Counted from the first letter of the stretch, positions 7,119-16,559 are shown. The stretch: DNA of 33,592 bases from an uncultured Paracoccaceae bacterium (GCA_938092015.1 CALKOT010000137.1:1-33592), one strand, 5' to 3'. Made by a program: numbers and translations. The notes: generated by a model from the letters alone, not told the origin.

Positions 7119-7919
7119 ATGCAGACCGAAACACTGAATGACAGACAGGATCGCATTCTTGAAATGCTGAACCAGCAAGGCCGTGTCCTTGTTGAGGATC
7201 TATCCAGTGCGTTTGAAGTGTCCACTCAGACCATTCGCAAGGACCTGAAAGAACTGTGCGAGCGTGGACTGGCGTCGCGCACCCACGGCGGCGCTCGCGC
7301 GGGGCGGTCAATCTCGAACGTTGAATATGAAGACAGGCGTCTTCTTTCCAGCGAAGGGAAAGAAGGGATCGGCGCGGCAACGGCAAAGCTGATCCCTGAT
7401 GAATGTTCAATCATGATGAACATTGGCACGACGACAGAACAGGTCGCACGCGCCCTTTATGGGCACGAGAGCCTCGTGGTGATCACTAACAACGTGAACA
7501 TCATCAGCACCCTGATCGGGTCGCGCGCGCGCGAACTGATCCTGGCTGGCGGAACAGTGCGCCCTTCCGATGGCGCTATTGTCGGCGAGGCGGCAGTTGA
7601 ATTCATCTCACGCTTCAAGGCCGATTACGCGGTGATCGGCGCCTCATCCATAGATGGCGACGGAGCTGTGCTGGATTATGACGCCCGCGAGGTGTCGGTC
7701 GCGCGCGCAATCCTCAAGAACGCACGGACCAAAGTTCTTGTGGCCGATGCGTCAAAGTTCAACCGGACTGCATCTGTCAGAATTTGTGACATTGGCGATG
7801 TCGATATCTTCGTTACGGACCAAACGCCAAGCGAGGAATTTCTACGCGCCGCCGAAGCTGGCGAAACCCGGGTGGTCATCGCCGAAACTCAGAAGGGCGA
7901 TGTTCGTGGAACAGTCTGA
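7119..7919 (+). CDS. glpR: Glycerol-3-phosphate regulon repressor, DeoR family
   Basis: This 266-aa regulator has an N-terminal DeoR winged helix-turn-helix (about residues 6-62, with VEDLSSAFEVSTQTIRKDLK as the recognition region). The C-terminal sugar-phosphate sensing domain carries INIGTTTE-like (here MNIGTTTEQ), ITNN and AGGTVRPSDGAIVG motifs. The last motif is typical of GlpR, which releases DNA when it binds glycerol-3-phosphate. Length matches E. coli GlpR (252 aa). The ATG at 7119 follows GAGG at a normal distance. The gene overlaps glpD by 20 bp, placing repressor and target in one transcript. Upstream TTTTCG repeats may be its own operator. Assignment rests on family resemblance and on the adjacent glpD. 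Confidence 0.88.
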   Translation: MQTETLNDRQDRILEMLNQQGRVLVEDLSSAFEVSTQTIRKDLKELCERGLASRTHGGARAGRSISNVEYEDRRLLSSEGKEGIGAATAKLIPDECSIMMNIGTTTEQVARALYGHESLVVITNNVNIISTLIGSRARELILAGGTVRPSDGAIVGEAAVEFISRFKADYAVIGASSIDGDGAVLDYDAREVSVARAILKNARTKVLVADASKFNRTASVRICDIGDVDIFVTDQTPSEEFLRAAEAGETRVVIAETQKGDVRGTV

Positions 7920-9486
7920 CGCCCCCTATGATATTCTTGTGATTGGCGGCGGCGTAAATGGCTGCGGCGTCGCCCGCGACGCTGCCGGTCGCGGGCTAAA
8001 GGTTCTGCTGGTCGAAAAGCAGGATTTGGGCTGGGCGACATCGTCCGCCTCAACCAAGCTGTTTCATGGCGGGCTAAGATATCTGGAATTCTTTGAATTT
8101 CGGCTGGTGCGCGAAGCGCTGTTTGAACGGGAAACGCTGCTGAAGGCGATGCCACATATCGCCTGGCCCATGCGGTTTGTCTTGCCGGTAAATCCAACGT
8201 TGCGGTTTGCCGATGCGTCGACGCTCGGCCGTATCCTGCAATATTGCATGCCCTTTCTGGATGGTAGGCGACCTGCCTGGCTGACGCGCCTTGGGCTGTT
8301 TGTTTATGATCATCTTGGCGGCCGCAAGATCTTGCCCGCGACAAAGGTCTTGGACCTGTCGAAACACAGAACCGGCGCGGTGCTGAGGTCAGAGTTTCAG
8401 AAAGCATTCGAATATTCCGACTGCTGGATCGAAGACAGCCGTCTTGTGGCGCTAAACGCCCGGGATGCTGTTGAACGGGGCGCAACCGTTCTGACGCGCA
8501 CAGCTTGCACCGGCGCCACAAAGGAAGATGATCTGTGGCGCGTATCGCTACAAGCGGATGGAAAGACGTCAGAGGTTACAGCGCGCGCCATCGTCAATGC
8601 GGGCGGACCCTGGGTCGCCGATGTTCTGACAGGAAAGCTGCGCCAGAACTCAACTGAAAAAGTGCGTCTGGTCCGTGGTTCTCACATCGTGACGAAGCGA
8701 TTGTTTGACCATGACCAGCCCTACTTCCTGCAGCAGCCAGACGGCCGGATTATCTTCGCAATTCCATATGAGACCGAATTTACGCTGATCGGCACGACCG
8801 ATGCAGATCACGAAGGCGACCCGGCGAACCCGGTTTGTACGCCTGAAGAACGCGATTATCTGATCAATGCCGTAAACCTGTATTTCTCAGCCGAGATCGG
8901 TGCGGATGACGTCGTCTGGACTTATTCCGGCGTCCGCCCGCTTTACGACGACGGGGCATCTACCGCGACCGCCGCAACACGCGACTATGTCTTAAGTCTG
9001 TCCAGCCCGGATGCAGGGCCGCCAATTTTGTCCTGTTTCGGCGGCAAGATCACGACCTATCGTCGATTGTCGGAAGAAGTCGTGGACAAAGTGAGCGGCG
9101 CACTTAAGGGCGCCAAATCTGGATGGACTGCAGGTGTACCATTGCCAGGCGGTGACTTTCCGCATGACGGCATCGAAGCATTGGTCGCGTCACTTCTTGG
9201 TAAGTACAAGTTTCTGGACGATCGCTGGGCTCGCAGACTGATCCGCGCCTACGGCGTTGACGCCGACCGGATATTAAATGGCGCCAGTGATAAGGCTGAT
9301 CTGGGCGAGAGATTTGGCTGGAACCTCACCGAAAGAGAAGTTGCATGGCTGATTGATCATGAATTCGCCCGGTCAGCAGAAGATGTTCTGTGGCGAAGGT
9401 CGAAACTCGGCCTCAGATTGACGGCGGAAGAAGCTGCAGCATTGCAGTCATATATCGGCAGGCGAATTCCGGACCAGGCCGCATAA
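7900..9486 (+). CDS. glpD: Aerobic glycerol-3-phosphate dehydrogenase
   Basis: This FAD enzyme oxidises sn-glycerol-3-phosphate to dihydroxyacetone phosphate at the inner membrane and passes electrons to ubiquinone. The N terminus holds the dinucleotide-binding motif IGGGVNGCGVARDAAGRG and the family signature SSASTKLFHGGLRYLE. The middle has LVRGSHIV and IGTTD blocks, and CFGGKITTYRRLSE marks the end of the catalytic domain; a C-terminal DAO_C helical domain follows. The frame is open far upstream, but homology begins at MFVEQSDAPYD, so the ATG at 7900 is chosen; AGAAGG lies just before it. This gives 528 aa, near the usual 500-570. No glpF or glpK is adjacent. Function is confident. Confidence 0.92.
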   Translation: MFVEQSDAPYDILVIGGGVNGCGVARDAAGRGLKVLLVEKQDLGWATSSASTKLFHGGLRYLEFFEFRLVREALFERETLLKAMPHIAWPMRFVLPVNPTLRFADASTLGRILQYCMPFLDGRRPAWLTRLGLFVYDHLGGRKILPATKVLDLSKHRTGAVLRSEFQKAFEYSDCWIEDSRLVALNARDAVERGATVLTRTACTGATKEDDLWRVSLQADGKTSEVTARAIVNAGGPWVADVLTGKLRQNSTEKVRLVRGSHIVTKRLFDHDQPYFLQQPDGRIIFAIPYETEFTLIGTTDADHEGDPANPVCTPEERDYLINAVNLYFSAEIGADDVVWTYSGVRPLYDDGASTATAATRDYVLSLSSPDAGPPILSCFGGKITTYRRLSEEVVDKVSGALKGAKSGWTAGVPLPGGDFPHDGIEALVASLLGKYKFLDDRWARRLIRAYGVDADRILNGASDKADLGERFGWNLTEREVAWLIDHEFARSAEDVLWRRSKLGLRLTAEEAAALQSYIGRRIPDQAA

Positions 9487-9702
9487 ACCCCACCCAACAG
9501 CGTTGACATGATTACCAGACAAAAGGCGCCATTCAGCCATGAGCGCGATCTGGCGAATTTTTATCCAATTCAGGCGCGATTTGACTGGAAGACGGTTCGT
9601 AAGCCCCCAAATGTTTAAAAGCGGGGGCGGCGACCTTTCCTTAGGATGCGCGGCGAGCTAAGCTCTGATTCAAAGCATTTGGCTCCAACGAACGGGAAAT
9701 TT

Positions 9703-12576
9703 GTGTCTCTCTTCATCATCGTAGCACTACCGTTTCTGGGTGCGCTCCTCCCCGGTTTGATGAACCCTGCTGGTCGGCAGGCCTGTGGCGGCGTCACCTT
9801 CATGGTCTCGCTGACAGCCTTCATCGGATTGATGACGAATGCGCCCGCTGTTTTTGCAGGTGAGGTCGTTCAGGTCGGGTTCAACTGGATCCCGTCGCTG
9901 GGTCTGAACTTTACGCTGATGCTTGATCCGCTTGGGTTTTTCTTTGCCGGACTGATCCTTGGCGTCGGCCTTCTGATCATCGCCTACGCGCGCCATTATC
10001 TGGCGCGCAGCGATAATATGGGTGAGTTCTTCACCTATCTTCTGCTGTTTCAGGGTGCGATGGTCGGCATCGTCCTTAGTGATAACATCTTACTTTTGCT
10101 GATCTTTTGGGAACTGACATCACTATCGTCCTTCCTGCTAATCGGATACTGGAAGCATCTGCCAGAGGGGCGTCAAGGGGCACGGATGGCTCTGACAGTG
10201 ACCGGCATGGGCGGCCTCGCGATGATCGGTGGTATGCTGATCCTCGGCCAGATTGTCGGCAGCTATGACCTCAGCGTCATCCTGGAAAATCGCGAACTGA
10301 TCCAGGCCGACCCGTTGTACGTGCCTGCGCTGATCCTGATCCTGCTCGGCTGTTTCACGAAGTCAGCGCAGTTCCCGTTCCACTTCTGGCTGCCGCACGC
10401 GATGGCTGCGCCGACGCCAGTGTCGGCCTACCTGCACTCCGCCACCATGGTGAAGGCGGGGATTTTCCTGATGGCGCGCATGTGGCCCGTACTATCAGGG
10501 ACGCCGGAATGGTTTGTCATTGTGACAGGCGCCGGGCTGATCACGATGGTTCTTGGCGCAGTCATTGCGCTGTTCAAACATGACCTCAAAGCGCTGCTGG
10601 CGTTTTCGACTGTCAGCCATTTGGGCCTGATTACGATGCTTCTGGGCACCGGCACCGCCTTTGGCGCGTTGGCCGCAATGTTCCACATTTTGAACCACGC
10701 GACGTTCAAGGCCGCCCTCTTCATGTCAGCGGGCATTATCGACCATGAAGCGCATACACGTGATATCCGACGGCTGGGCGGGCTTCGCACCCTTATGCCG
10801 ATCACGTTCGTCATCGCGACAATTGGCGCGCTGTCAATGGCGGGCATTCCGTTCCTGAACGGGTTTCTGTCAAAGGAAATGATGCTGGAAGAGGCGTATC
10901 ATACTGTCCTCTTCGACAATCACTGGCTTGTCCCAGCGTTGGCCGTATTCGGATCGCTGTTCTCAGCCGCGTACTGTTTCCGGCTGATCAAACACACGTT
11001 TCTGGGCCCGGTGCGCCACGACTACCCGTCAAAGCCGCATGATCCACCATTCGGCCTGTGGCTGCCACCTGCCTTCCTGATCGTGCTGGTCGTTGGCATC
11101 GGCGTTGCGCCATTCTTGGTGGAGCCATTCGTGAAGCTGGTCGCAAGCGCTATGATTGGCGGCGTTTACGAGATGCCCGATGTCCATTTCAAAATCTGGC
11201 ACGGTCTGGTTCCAGCGTTGTACATGTCCATCGCCGCCGTCGTTGGCGGCCTCGTGGTTCTGGCGATCTATCGCCCATTGCTAAGCGCGTGGGATGCAGC
11301 GCCCCGGCCCGAAGCCAAGGTCATTTTCGAAGGCCTGATCGAGGCCGTCGTCGCCATCGCCCGCCGCATCATTCATTCAATGCATGACGGCGCCTTCACC
11401 CGCTACGCAGCGATCATGACCATTACAGTCATCGCCGTTGGTTACCACGCCTGGTCAACTGGCGCAGTGGGTGAGGCGACGCGGACAATGCAACCGGTTA
11501 CGCCCATCGCAGTTGCTGGTTGGTTGATGTTGGTGACCGCCACAGCGGCGATGATGTTCCTGCATCGTAACCGTCTGCTTTCGCTTATCCTGATCGGCAT
11601 TGTCGGCCTAATGGTTTCAGTTGGCTTTGTTTTCTTCAGCGCGCCAGATCTTGCGATGACGCAGATCACTGTTGAAGTTGTAACGATCATCCTTCTGCTG
11701 TTGGCGCTGAACTTCCTGCCGAACCGGACACCGAAAGAAAGCACTGTTCTCCGCCGCACCAGCGACGCCGTCATTGCGCTGGCTGGTGGTTTGGCGATCA
11801 CTGCGCTGTCCTATCATTATCTCCTGCGCGTGGCGGTCGTAACGCCGCTGTCCGAATTCCATCTGGCGAATTCCTACAAAGGCGGCGGCGGCACCAACGT
11901 CGTGAACGTCATCCTTGTCGATTTCCGTGGGTTCGACACCTATGGCGAGATCATCGTCCTCGGGATCGCAGCACTGTTGATCTATGCGCTGACCGAGGCC
12001 CTGCTGAACGGCCCTGTCCGCGCCCGTTTACTGAACCGCAAGCCGGATCAGCCGCGCGCGGGTGACATGCACCCGATGATGATGGTTGTGCTGACGCGGG
12101 TCCTTATGCCGGTTGTGATGATGGTCGGGTTTTACATCTATCTTCGCGGCCATAATGAACCGGGCGGTGGGTTTATCGCGGGTCTGATCGTCTCAATCGG
12201 CGTGGTCATGCAGTACATGGCGAGCGGCTTTTCATGGGCCTCAGCGCGCTTGCGTTATCCCTATCACGGGGTGATCGGCGCAGGCGTCTTGATTGCGGGC
12301 CTGACCGGCATCGGATCATGGTTTGCAGGCAAACCGTTCATGACGACCGCATTCGGCTACTTCCGCATTCCGCCTTTCGACAAGTTTGAACTTGCAACTG
12401 CGATGGCCTTTGATCTTGGCGTCTTTCTCGCAGTGGTCGGCGCGGTGATGTTGTCGCTGGAAAGCTTCTCTCGCCTTGCACGCCGGGCCCATATGCCCGA
12501 AGTCGATGAACCGATGGACATAGATCCATCGCGGGATGAGCAACCAGCCGACGATGCAGCGAAGAGAGGGGCGTAA
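9703..12576 (+). CDS. mrpA: Mrp cation/proton antiporter, fused subunits A and B
   Basis: This very large integral membrane protein (957 aa from GTG 9703) is the MrpA/MnhA/PhaA subunit with MrpB fused at its C terminus. The first part resembles complex I NuoL, with many membrane helices and the conserved FWELTSLSSFLLIGYW glutamate motif, KSAQFPFHFWLPHAMAAPTPVSAYLHSATMVKAG-type core (about residues 220-255) and FNGFLSKEMMLEEA. After about residue 785 (start of the MHPMMMVVLTRVLMP segment) the protein reads as MnhB, with GHNEPGGGFIAGLI. The complex exchanges Na+ (or K+) for protons. An ATG at 9646 in the same frame would add 19 polar residues. The GTG is preferred because homologues begin at the first membrane helix. 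First gene of a seven-subunit, six-gene operon. Confidence 0.92.
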   Translation: MSLFIIVALPFLGALLPGLMNPAGRQACGGVTFMVSLTAFIGLMTNAPAVFAGEVVQVGFNWIPSLGLNFTLMLDPLGFFFAGLILGVGLLIIAYARHYLARSDNMGEFFTYLLLFQGAMVGIVLSDNILLLLIFWELTSLSSFLLIGYWKHLPEGRQGARMALTVTGMGGLAMIGGMLILGQIVGSYDLSVILENRELIQADPLYVPALILILLGCFTKSAQFPFHFWLPHAMAAPTPVSAYLHSATMVKAGIFLMARMWPVLSGTPEWFVIVTGAGLITMVLGAVIALFKHDLKALLAFSTVSHLGLITMLLGTGTAFGALAAMFHILNHATFKAALFMSAGIIDHEAHTRDIRRLGGLRTLMPITFVIATIGALSMAGIPFLNGFLSKEMMLEEAYHTVLFDNHWLVPALAVFGSLFSAAYCFRLIKHTFLGPVRHDYPSKPHDPPFGLWLPPAFLIVLVVGIGVAPFLVEPFVKLVASAMIGGVYEMPDVHFKIWHGLVPALYMSIAAVVGGLVVLAIYRPLLSAWDAAPRPEAKVIFEGLIEAVVAIARRIIHSMHDGAFTRYAAIMTITVIAVGYHAWSTGAVGEATRTMQPVTPIAVAGWLMLVTATAAMMFLHRNRLLSLILIGIVGLMVSVGFVFFSAPDLAMTQITVEVVTIILLLLALNFLPNRTPKESTVLRRTSDAVIALAGGLAITALSYHYLLRVAVVTPLSEFHLANSYKGGGGTNVVNVILVDFRGFDTYGEIIVLGIAALLIYALTEALLNGPVRARLLNRKPDQPRAGDMHPMMMVVLTRVLMPVVMMVGFYIYLRGHNEPGGGFIAGLIVSIGVVMQYMASGFSWASARLRYPYHGVIGAGVLIAGLTGIGSWFAGKPFMTTAFGYFRIPPFDKFELATAMAFDLGVFLAVVGAVMLSLESFSRLARRAHMPEVDEPMDIDPSRDEQPADDAAKRGA

Positions 12577-12577
12577 G

Positions 12578-12931
12578 ATGGAACTTCTCGTTGCGACCGC
12601 AATTGGCATTCTTACCGCTGGCGGCATCTATCTGGTGCTGCGCCTTCGGACATTCCCGGTGATCCTGGGCGTGTCGTTACTGACGTATGCTGTAAACGTG
12701 TTCCTGTTCGCCTCTGGCCGCCTGACCATTGGCGCTTCGCCCATATTGATAGATGGGGTTGAGACCTACACTGATCCTTTGCCCCAAGCTCTCGTCCTGA
12801 CGGCGATTGTGATTTCGTTTGGCATGACTGCAGTGGTCGTGATGATCGCGCTGGGGGCCTATCTGGGGTCAAATGATGATCATGTGGATGATCCAGACGA
12901 CGCGGCGCTTGCCGCGGAGGATGCGAAATGA
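12578..12931 (+). CDS. mrpC: Mrp antiporter subunit C
   Basis: This 117-aa membrane protein has three predicted helices and resembles NuoK: MELLVATAIGILTAGGIYLVL, then GVSLLTYAVNVFLFASG, then PLPQALVLTAIVISFGMTAV. The PLPQALVLTAIVI motif is the hallmark of MrpC/MnhC. The ATG at 12578 is two bases beyond the mrpAB stop and follows GAGAGGGG, a strong ribosome-binding site inside the end of the previous gene; an in-frame ATG further upstream lies within mrpAB. The acidic C-terminal tail (DDHVDDPDD) is cytoplasmic. It ends in an ATGA overlap with mrpD, so expression is coupled. Confidence 0.92.
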   Translation: MELLVATAIGILTAGGIYLVLRLRTFPVILGVSLLTYAVNVFLFASGRLTIGASPILIDGVETYTDPLPQALVLTAIVISFGMTAVVVMIALGAYLGSNDDHVDDPDDAALAAEDAK

Positions 12932-14469
12932 ACCACTGGATCATTGTTCCCATCATCCTGCCGGCGATCCTTGCGCCGTTCATCGTTCTTGCAGCACGCC
13001 ATCATATCGGTATTCAGCGCGCCTTCTCGGTTGCTGGCGTGCTTGCATTGATTGCGATCTCGACCGGTTTGGCGTGGCAAGCCGCTGACGGGACGATCAC
13101 GCTGTACCAGACAGGTGACTGGGCGGCCCCGTTCGGCATTGTGCTGGTAGGCGACCGGCTGTCGACCATGATGGTGTTGCTGACATCGGTTTTGGCGCTT
13201 TTCGTCCTTCTCTACGCTATTGGGTCGAAATGGGATGAACGCGGGCGGCACTTCCACGCCCTGTTCCAATTCCAGCTGATGGGCATCCTTGGCGCCTTTC
13301 TGACAGGTGACCTTTTCAACCTCTTCGTCTTCTTTGAGGTTCTGCTGATCGCCTCTTATGGCCTGATGATCCATTCTGGTGGCGACCAGCGCCTTCGGGC
13401 CGGCGTTCAATACGTTCTTTACAACCTTCTGGGATCAACCCTGTTCCTGTTTGCGCTTGGGTCGATCTACGCGGAAACAGGCACTCTCAACATGGCGGAC
13501 CTCGCTGTTCGTGTGGCTGAGGTTGGGCCTGAAGCAACAGTAGGCATCCGTGTCGCTGCCGTCCTTCTTCTGATGGTTTTTGCGATCAAGGCGGCGCTGG
13601 CGCCCCTGCATTTCTGGCTGCCGTCCAGCTATTCAGAAGCGCCAGGACCGGTTGCTGCGTTGTTCGCAATTATGACAAAGGTCGGCGCCTACGCGATCAT
13701 CCGCGTTTACACGATGATCTTCCATCCAGAGCTTGAGGTCACGATGGGCCTGCATGACACATGGTTGCTTCCAGCCGCCTTGGTGTCGCTTGTGATCGGG
13801 ATGGTTGGTGTGTTGGCCGCGAAACATCTGGACAGGCTGGTCGCATTTTCTGTCATCGGGTCCATGGGGATGGTGATGGTCGCCATTTCGCTGATGAGCG
13901 AGGCGGGCATTGCAGCGGCGCTTTACTACATCATCCATTCGACCCTGGCGGCTGCGGCCCTGTTCCTGATTGTCGATCTGGTGAAAACAGGCCGGGCGGG
14001 CCTGACACTTGTTGCAGCACCGCCAGTATCAGGCGCCGCCCTGACTGCCGGGTTGTTCTTTGTCGCCGCCATTGCGATGGCCGGATTGCCGCCGCTTTCG
14101 GGCTTTATCGGTAAGCTGCTTATCCTGGAAGCATCATTTTCGACGGATATGGCTGTGTGGGTCTGGGCGATCATTCTGTCATCCAGCCTGATCGCCGTTG
14201 TTGGCTTTGCCCGCGCAGGCAGTGTGGTTTTCTGGAAGGGGCAAAGCGTCGAATATGAAGAAGACGCCGTTTTGCCTGACGCGCCATCAACGCTTGCCTA
14301 TGCCGCAGTTGGCGGTCTGGTTGCGATGCTGATCGCGCACACGATCTTTGCAGGCCATATGCACGATTACATGCAGGTTATGGCGGAACAGTTGTTTGCA
14401 CCGGTCGATTACATCTCAACCGTGGTGGAAACGCCGGGCAAGATGAGCACGACGAAGGAAGGGCACTGA
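12928..14469 (+). CDS. mrpD: Mrp antiporter subunit D
   Basis: This 513-aa polytopic protein is homologous to NuoM/NuoN and forms one of the proton-translocating modules of the Mrp complex. It shows the glutamate motif NLFVFFEVLLIASYGL (about residues 130-146), the lysine region FAIKAALAPLHFWLPSSYSEAPGPVAALFA (about 216-245) and AGLPPLSGFIGKLLIL (about 388-403). Length is normal for MrpD (about 490-520). The start ATG overlaps the mrpC stop, and mrpE begins one base after its own stop. It depends on the other subunits for assembly. Confidence 0.93.
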   Translation: MNHWIIVPIILPAILAPFIVLAARHHIGIQRAFSVAGVLALIAISTGLAWQAADGTITLYQTGDWAAPFGIVLVGDRLSTMMVLLTSVLALFVLLYAIGSKWDERGRHFHALFQFQLMGILGAFLTGDLFNLFVFFEVLLIASYGLMIHSGGDQRLRAGVQYVLYNLLGSTLFLFALGSIYAETGTLNMADLAVRVAEVGPEATVGIRVAAVLLLMVFAIKAALAPLHFWLPSSYSEAPGPVAALFAIMTKVGAYAIIRVYTMIFHPELEVTMGLHDTWLLPAALVSLVIGMVGVLAAKHLDRLVAFSVIGSMGMVMVAISLMSEAGIAAALYYIIHSTLAAAALFLIVDLVKTGRAGLTLVAAPPVSGAALTAGLFFVAAIAMAGLPPLSGFIGKLLILEASFSTDMAVWVWAIILSSSLIAVVGFARAGSVVFWKGQSVEYEEDAVLPDAPSTLAYAAVGGLVAMLIAHTIFAGHMHDYMQVMAEQLFAPVDYISTVVETPGKMSTTKEGH

Positions 14470-14470
14470 C

Positions 14471-14971
14471 ATGAGCAAGGCGTTTCACTGGTTGTTGCCG
14501 CATCCCCTGCTGACCTTGTTGCTGGCCGTCGTCTGGACGCTGCTGCAAAATGACGTGTCCGCAGGTATGATCGTGTTTGGCGTGATCCTTGGCGTGATCA
14601 TCCCCTTCGGCACATCCATATGGTGGCCCGACAGACCCAGTGGGTTTCGGATTGGCAAGATGATCTCATATTCCTTTTTGGTCATTTGGGATATTTTCGT
14701 CGCCAATGTTCAGGTCGCTTGGATCGTGCTGACCCGGCCAAACGACAAATTGCGCCCGGCCTGGATCGAAGTGCCGCTGGACCTTCGTCAACCTGAGGCG
14801 ATCTCTGTGCTTGCAGGCACCATCACCCTGACACCGGGCACAGTTTCGGCGGACCTGTCAGATGAAGGTCACAGCCTTTTGGTGCATGCGCTGGATGCCG
14901 ATGACCCAGATGCGGTGCGGGATGAAATCAAGGACCGTTACGAACGTCGACTGAAGGAGATTTTTGTATGA
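14471..14971 (+). CDS. mrpE: Mrp antiporter subunit E
   Basis: This 166-aa protein is the MrpE/MnhE subunit, which has no complex I counterpart. Two N-terminal membrane segments (about residues 8-60) are followed by the FLVIWDIFVANVQVAWIVL helix and the family motif (about residues 112-122, AGTITLTPGTV), then a soluble C-terminal domain with HSLLVHALD. The ATG lies one base after the mrpD stop and the end overlaps mrpF by ATGA. Length is typical (about 160). Confidence 0.9.
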   Translation: MSKAFHWLLPHPLLTLLLAVVWTLLQNDVSAGMIVFGVILGVIIPFGTSIWWPDRPSGFRIGKMISYSFLVIWDIFVANVQVAWIVLTRPNDKLRPAWIEVPLDLRQPEAISVLAGTITLTPGTVSADLSDEGHSLLVHALDADDPDAVRDEIKDRYERRLKEIFV

Positions 14972-15255
14972 CAGCTGCAGTCGAATTGATGGATCTGGTA
15001 TTGATCATCGCCTTCATTGGAGTGGCGCTGGGCCAACTGGCGACGATGGTCAGGCTGGTGATCGGACCTGGGCCAGGCGACAGAATTCTGGCGCTTGATA
15101 CGATGGTGATCAATGCAATTGGCCTGATCGTTCTTTTGGGGGTCTGGCAGGGCACGCGTATTTACTTTGAAGCTTCGATGATCGTGGCCATGCTGGGCTT
15201 TGTCTCAACAGTGGCCTATGCGCGCTTCATTCTGCGGGGGGACATCATCGAATGA
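14968..15255 (+). CDS. mrpF: Mrp antiporter subunit F
   Basis: A 95-aa protein with three membrane helices and the MrpF motif RLVIGPGPGDRILALDTM (about residues 29-46), followed by the helices INAIGLIVLLGVWQG and ASMIVAMLGFVSTVAYARF. Start and stop both overlap neighbouring genes by four bases (ATGA with mrpE and with mrpG). Part of the antiporter complex; length is normal for the family. Confidence 0.9.
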   Translation: MTAAVELMDLVLIIAFIGVALGQLATMVRLVIGPGPGDRILALDTMVINAIGLIVLLGVWQGTRIYFEASMIVAMLGFVSTVAYARFILRGDIIE

Positions 15256-15641
15256 CCCTTGAGATCGTCGCAGTTTACGCCATCTCTGCCTGCTTGCTGA
15301 TCGGAACTTTCTTTACAGTTGTCGGCGCAATCGGGTTGTTGCGGTTCAATGATTCAATGACGCGCCTGCATGCCCCGACCAAAGTCAGCACGATGGGCAT
15401 TGGCGCGCTTTTGCTGGCGTCCATGATCCATTCCTATGTGTTTGGCGAAGGGTCTTTGCATGATCTCCTGATCATGGCGTTCCTGTTCGTCACAGCGCCA
15501 ATATCTGCGAACTTTATCGCAAAGGTGAACATTCACCGTCGCAGCTGCCAGATGCCCAAGCCGCCAAAGGCCGACACGACGTGGGCCACGCTGAATGTGC
15601 CTGAAGCTGACAGAGATATCGAAGAGACGGGCAAAGCCTGA
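15252..15641 (+). CDS. mrpG: Mrp antiporter subunit G
   Basis: This 129-aa MrpG/MnhG subunit has a first helix at about 5-30, then the family motif GLLRFNDSMTRLHAPTK (about 28-44) followed by STMGIGALLLASMI and a third helix at about 70-88 ending in PISANFIAK. The soluble C-terminal tail (about 90-129) is hydrophilic. It is the last gene of the operon, and no obvious Rho-independent terminator follows in the 114 bp before the SapC-family gene. Confidence 0.9.
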   Translation: MTLEIVAVYAISACLLIGTFFTVVGAIGLLRFNDSMTRLHAPTKVSTMGIGALLLASMIHSYVFGEGSLHDLLIMAFLFVTAPISANFIAKVNIHRRSCQMPKPPKADTTWATLNVPEADRDIEETGKA

Positions 15642-15755
15642 ACGGCTGCTCACCTTTGACTGACTGTGACTTTTCAACTGGACCGGCCCGTCACCGCGCT
15701 GATAGGCCTTTTGGACCTTTCCGGGAATTCGAGATGATTGAAGGAATACCTTACG

Positions 15756-16496
15756 GTGAGCGATGAAAAGACCGTGAAGTTGCCGCTTCTTTACAAGGAA
15801 CTGACACCGCTCAGCCATGCGCGCCACGGCGATTATGGCGTCGCCGCCGCCTGGTCGTTTGAATTTGCGAGAGACTTGAAATTTGTCCCCCTGACAATGG
15901 ATGAGTTTCCTCAGGCCCAGCGCGATTACCCCATCGTCTTCACCTCAAAGGGCCCAACTGTTCCCGTGGCGCTGCTTGGCGCGAATGAAGGCGGCAATCA
16001 GTTTGTTGAACCCGATGGCAGCTGGCGCAAAGGCGCTTATGTGCCCGGCTACCTGCGCCGATATCCCTTCCAGATGGTGCGCGAAAAGGAAGGGTCAGAT
16101 CGCCATGTCTTTTGCGCGGACCTGACCTGCGATCTGTTTGAACTCGATTGCAAGGATGAAGAACGCCGCCTGTTCGACGGCGACAAACCCGGCAAAGCGT
16201 CGGAACGGGCGATGGAGTACTGCAAAGCCTATGAAGCAGCGCTGGCCCGCACCCGCAAAGCGATTGAAGAGCTTGAGGTCCTGAAACTGATCGACGAAAG
16301 CTCAGTCAACCTGAAGGGCGGCGAAAAGACATCGCGCATCGACGGGTTTTCGGTGGTTGATGAAAAGAAACTGCACGAATTGGCGGATGAGACGATCTCA
16401 TCCCTCGTCAAGCGCGGTGTGATGGGCTGCGTCTACGCGCATCTGTTCTCAATGGGCAACTTCGCTCGGCTGGCAATGAAACAGCCTGACGCCTGA
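15756..16496 (+). CDS. SapC family protein
   Basis: This roughly 246-aa protein belongs to the SapC family, common in alphaproteobacteria and originally linked to S-layer proteins; its biochemical role is unsettled. Characteristic blocks are YKELTPLSHARHGDYGV near the N terminus, YPIVFT (residues about 57-62), VALLGANEGGNQFVEPDGSW, YVPGYLRRYPFQM and a C-terminal GCVYAHLFSMGNFARL. No signal peptide or membrane segment is evident. The GTG at 15756 is chosen because AAGGA lies about 10 nt upstream; a TTG at 15738 and a GTG at 15774 are alternatives. The gene follows the mrp operon by 114 bp on the same strand and converges with the amidase gene. Confidence 0.85.
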   Translation: MSDEKTVKLPLLYKELTPLSHARHGDYGVAAAWSFEFARDLKFVPLTMDEFPQAQRDYPIVFTSKGPTVPVALLGANEGGNQFVEPDGSWRKGAYVPGYLRRYPFQMVREKEGSDRHVFCADLTCDLFELDCKDEERRLFDGDKPGKASERAMEYCKAYEAALARTRKAIEELEVLKLIDESSVNLKGGEKTSRIDGFSVVDEKKLHELADETISSLVKRGVMGCVYAHLFSMGNFARLAMKQPDA

Positions 16497-16514
16497 TTCA
16501 GGCAATGGCTTTGA

Positions 16515-16537
16515 CGTCCCGGCACACCACCGGGACG
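16515..16537. terminator. Hairpin between convergent sapC-like and amidase genes
   Basis: A perfect 8-bp stem (CGTCCCGG with CCGGGACG) closes a 7-nt loop in the 63-bp gap between the two convergent stop codons. It has no T-run on either side but is well placed to act as a bidirectional terminator. Confidence 0.5.
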
Positions 16538-16559
16538 CACAGACCCCTCAGATCGGCGC

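Noticed and set aside
7654-7899. Upstream extension of the glpD frame
   Set aside because: These 82 codons overlap glpR in another frame and have no GlpD homology; the FAD domain begins just after the ATG at 7900.
9487-9702. Riboswitch or sodium-responsive leader before mrpAB
   Set aside because: The 216-bp gap has a TTGACA near 9501 but no matching -10 box and no repeated or strongly paired segment that I could recognise as a known riboswitch.
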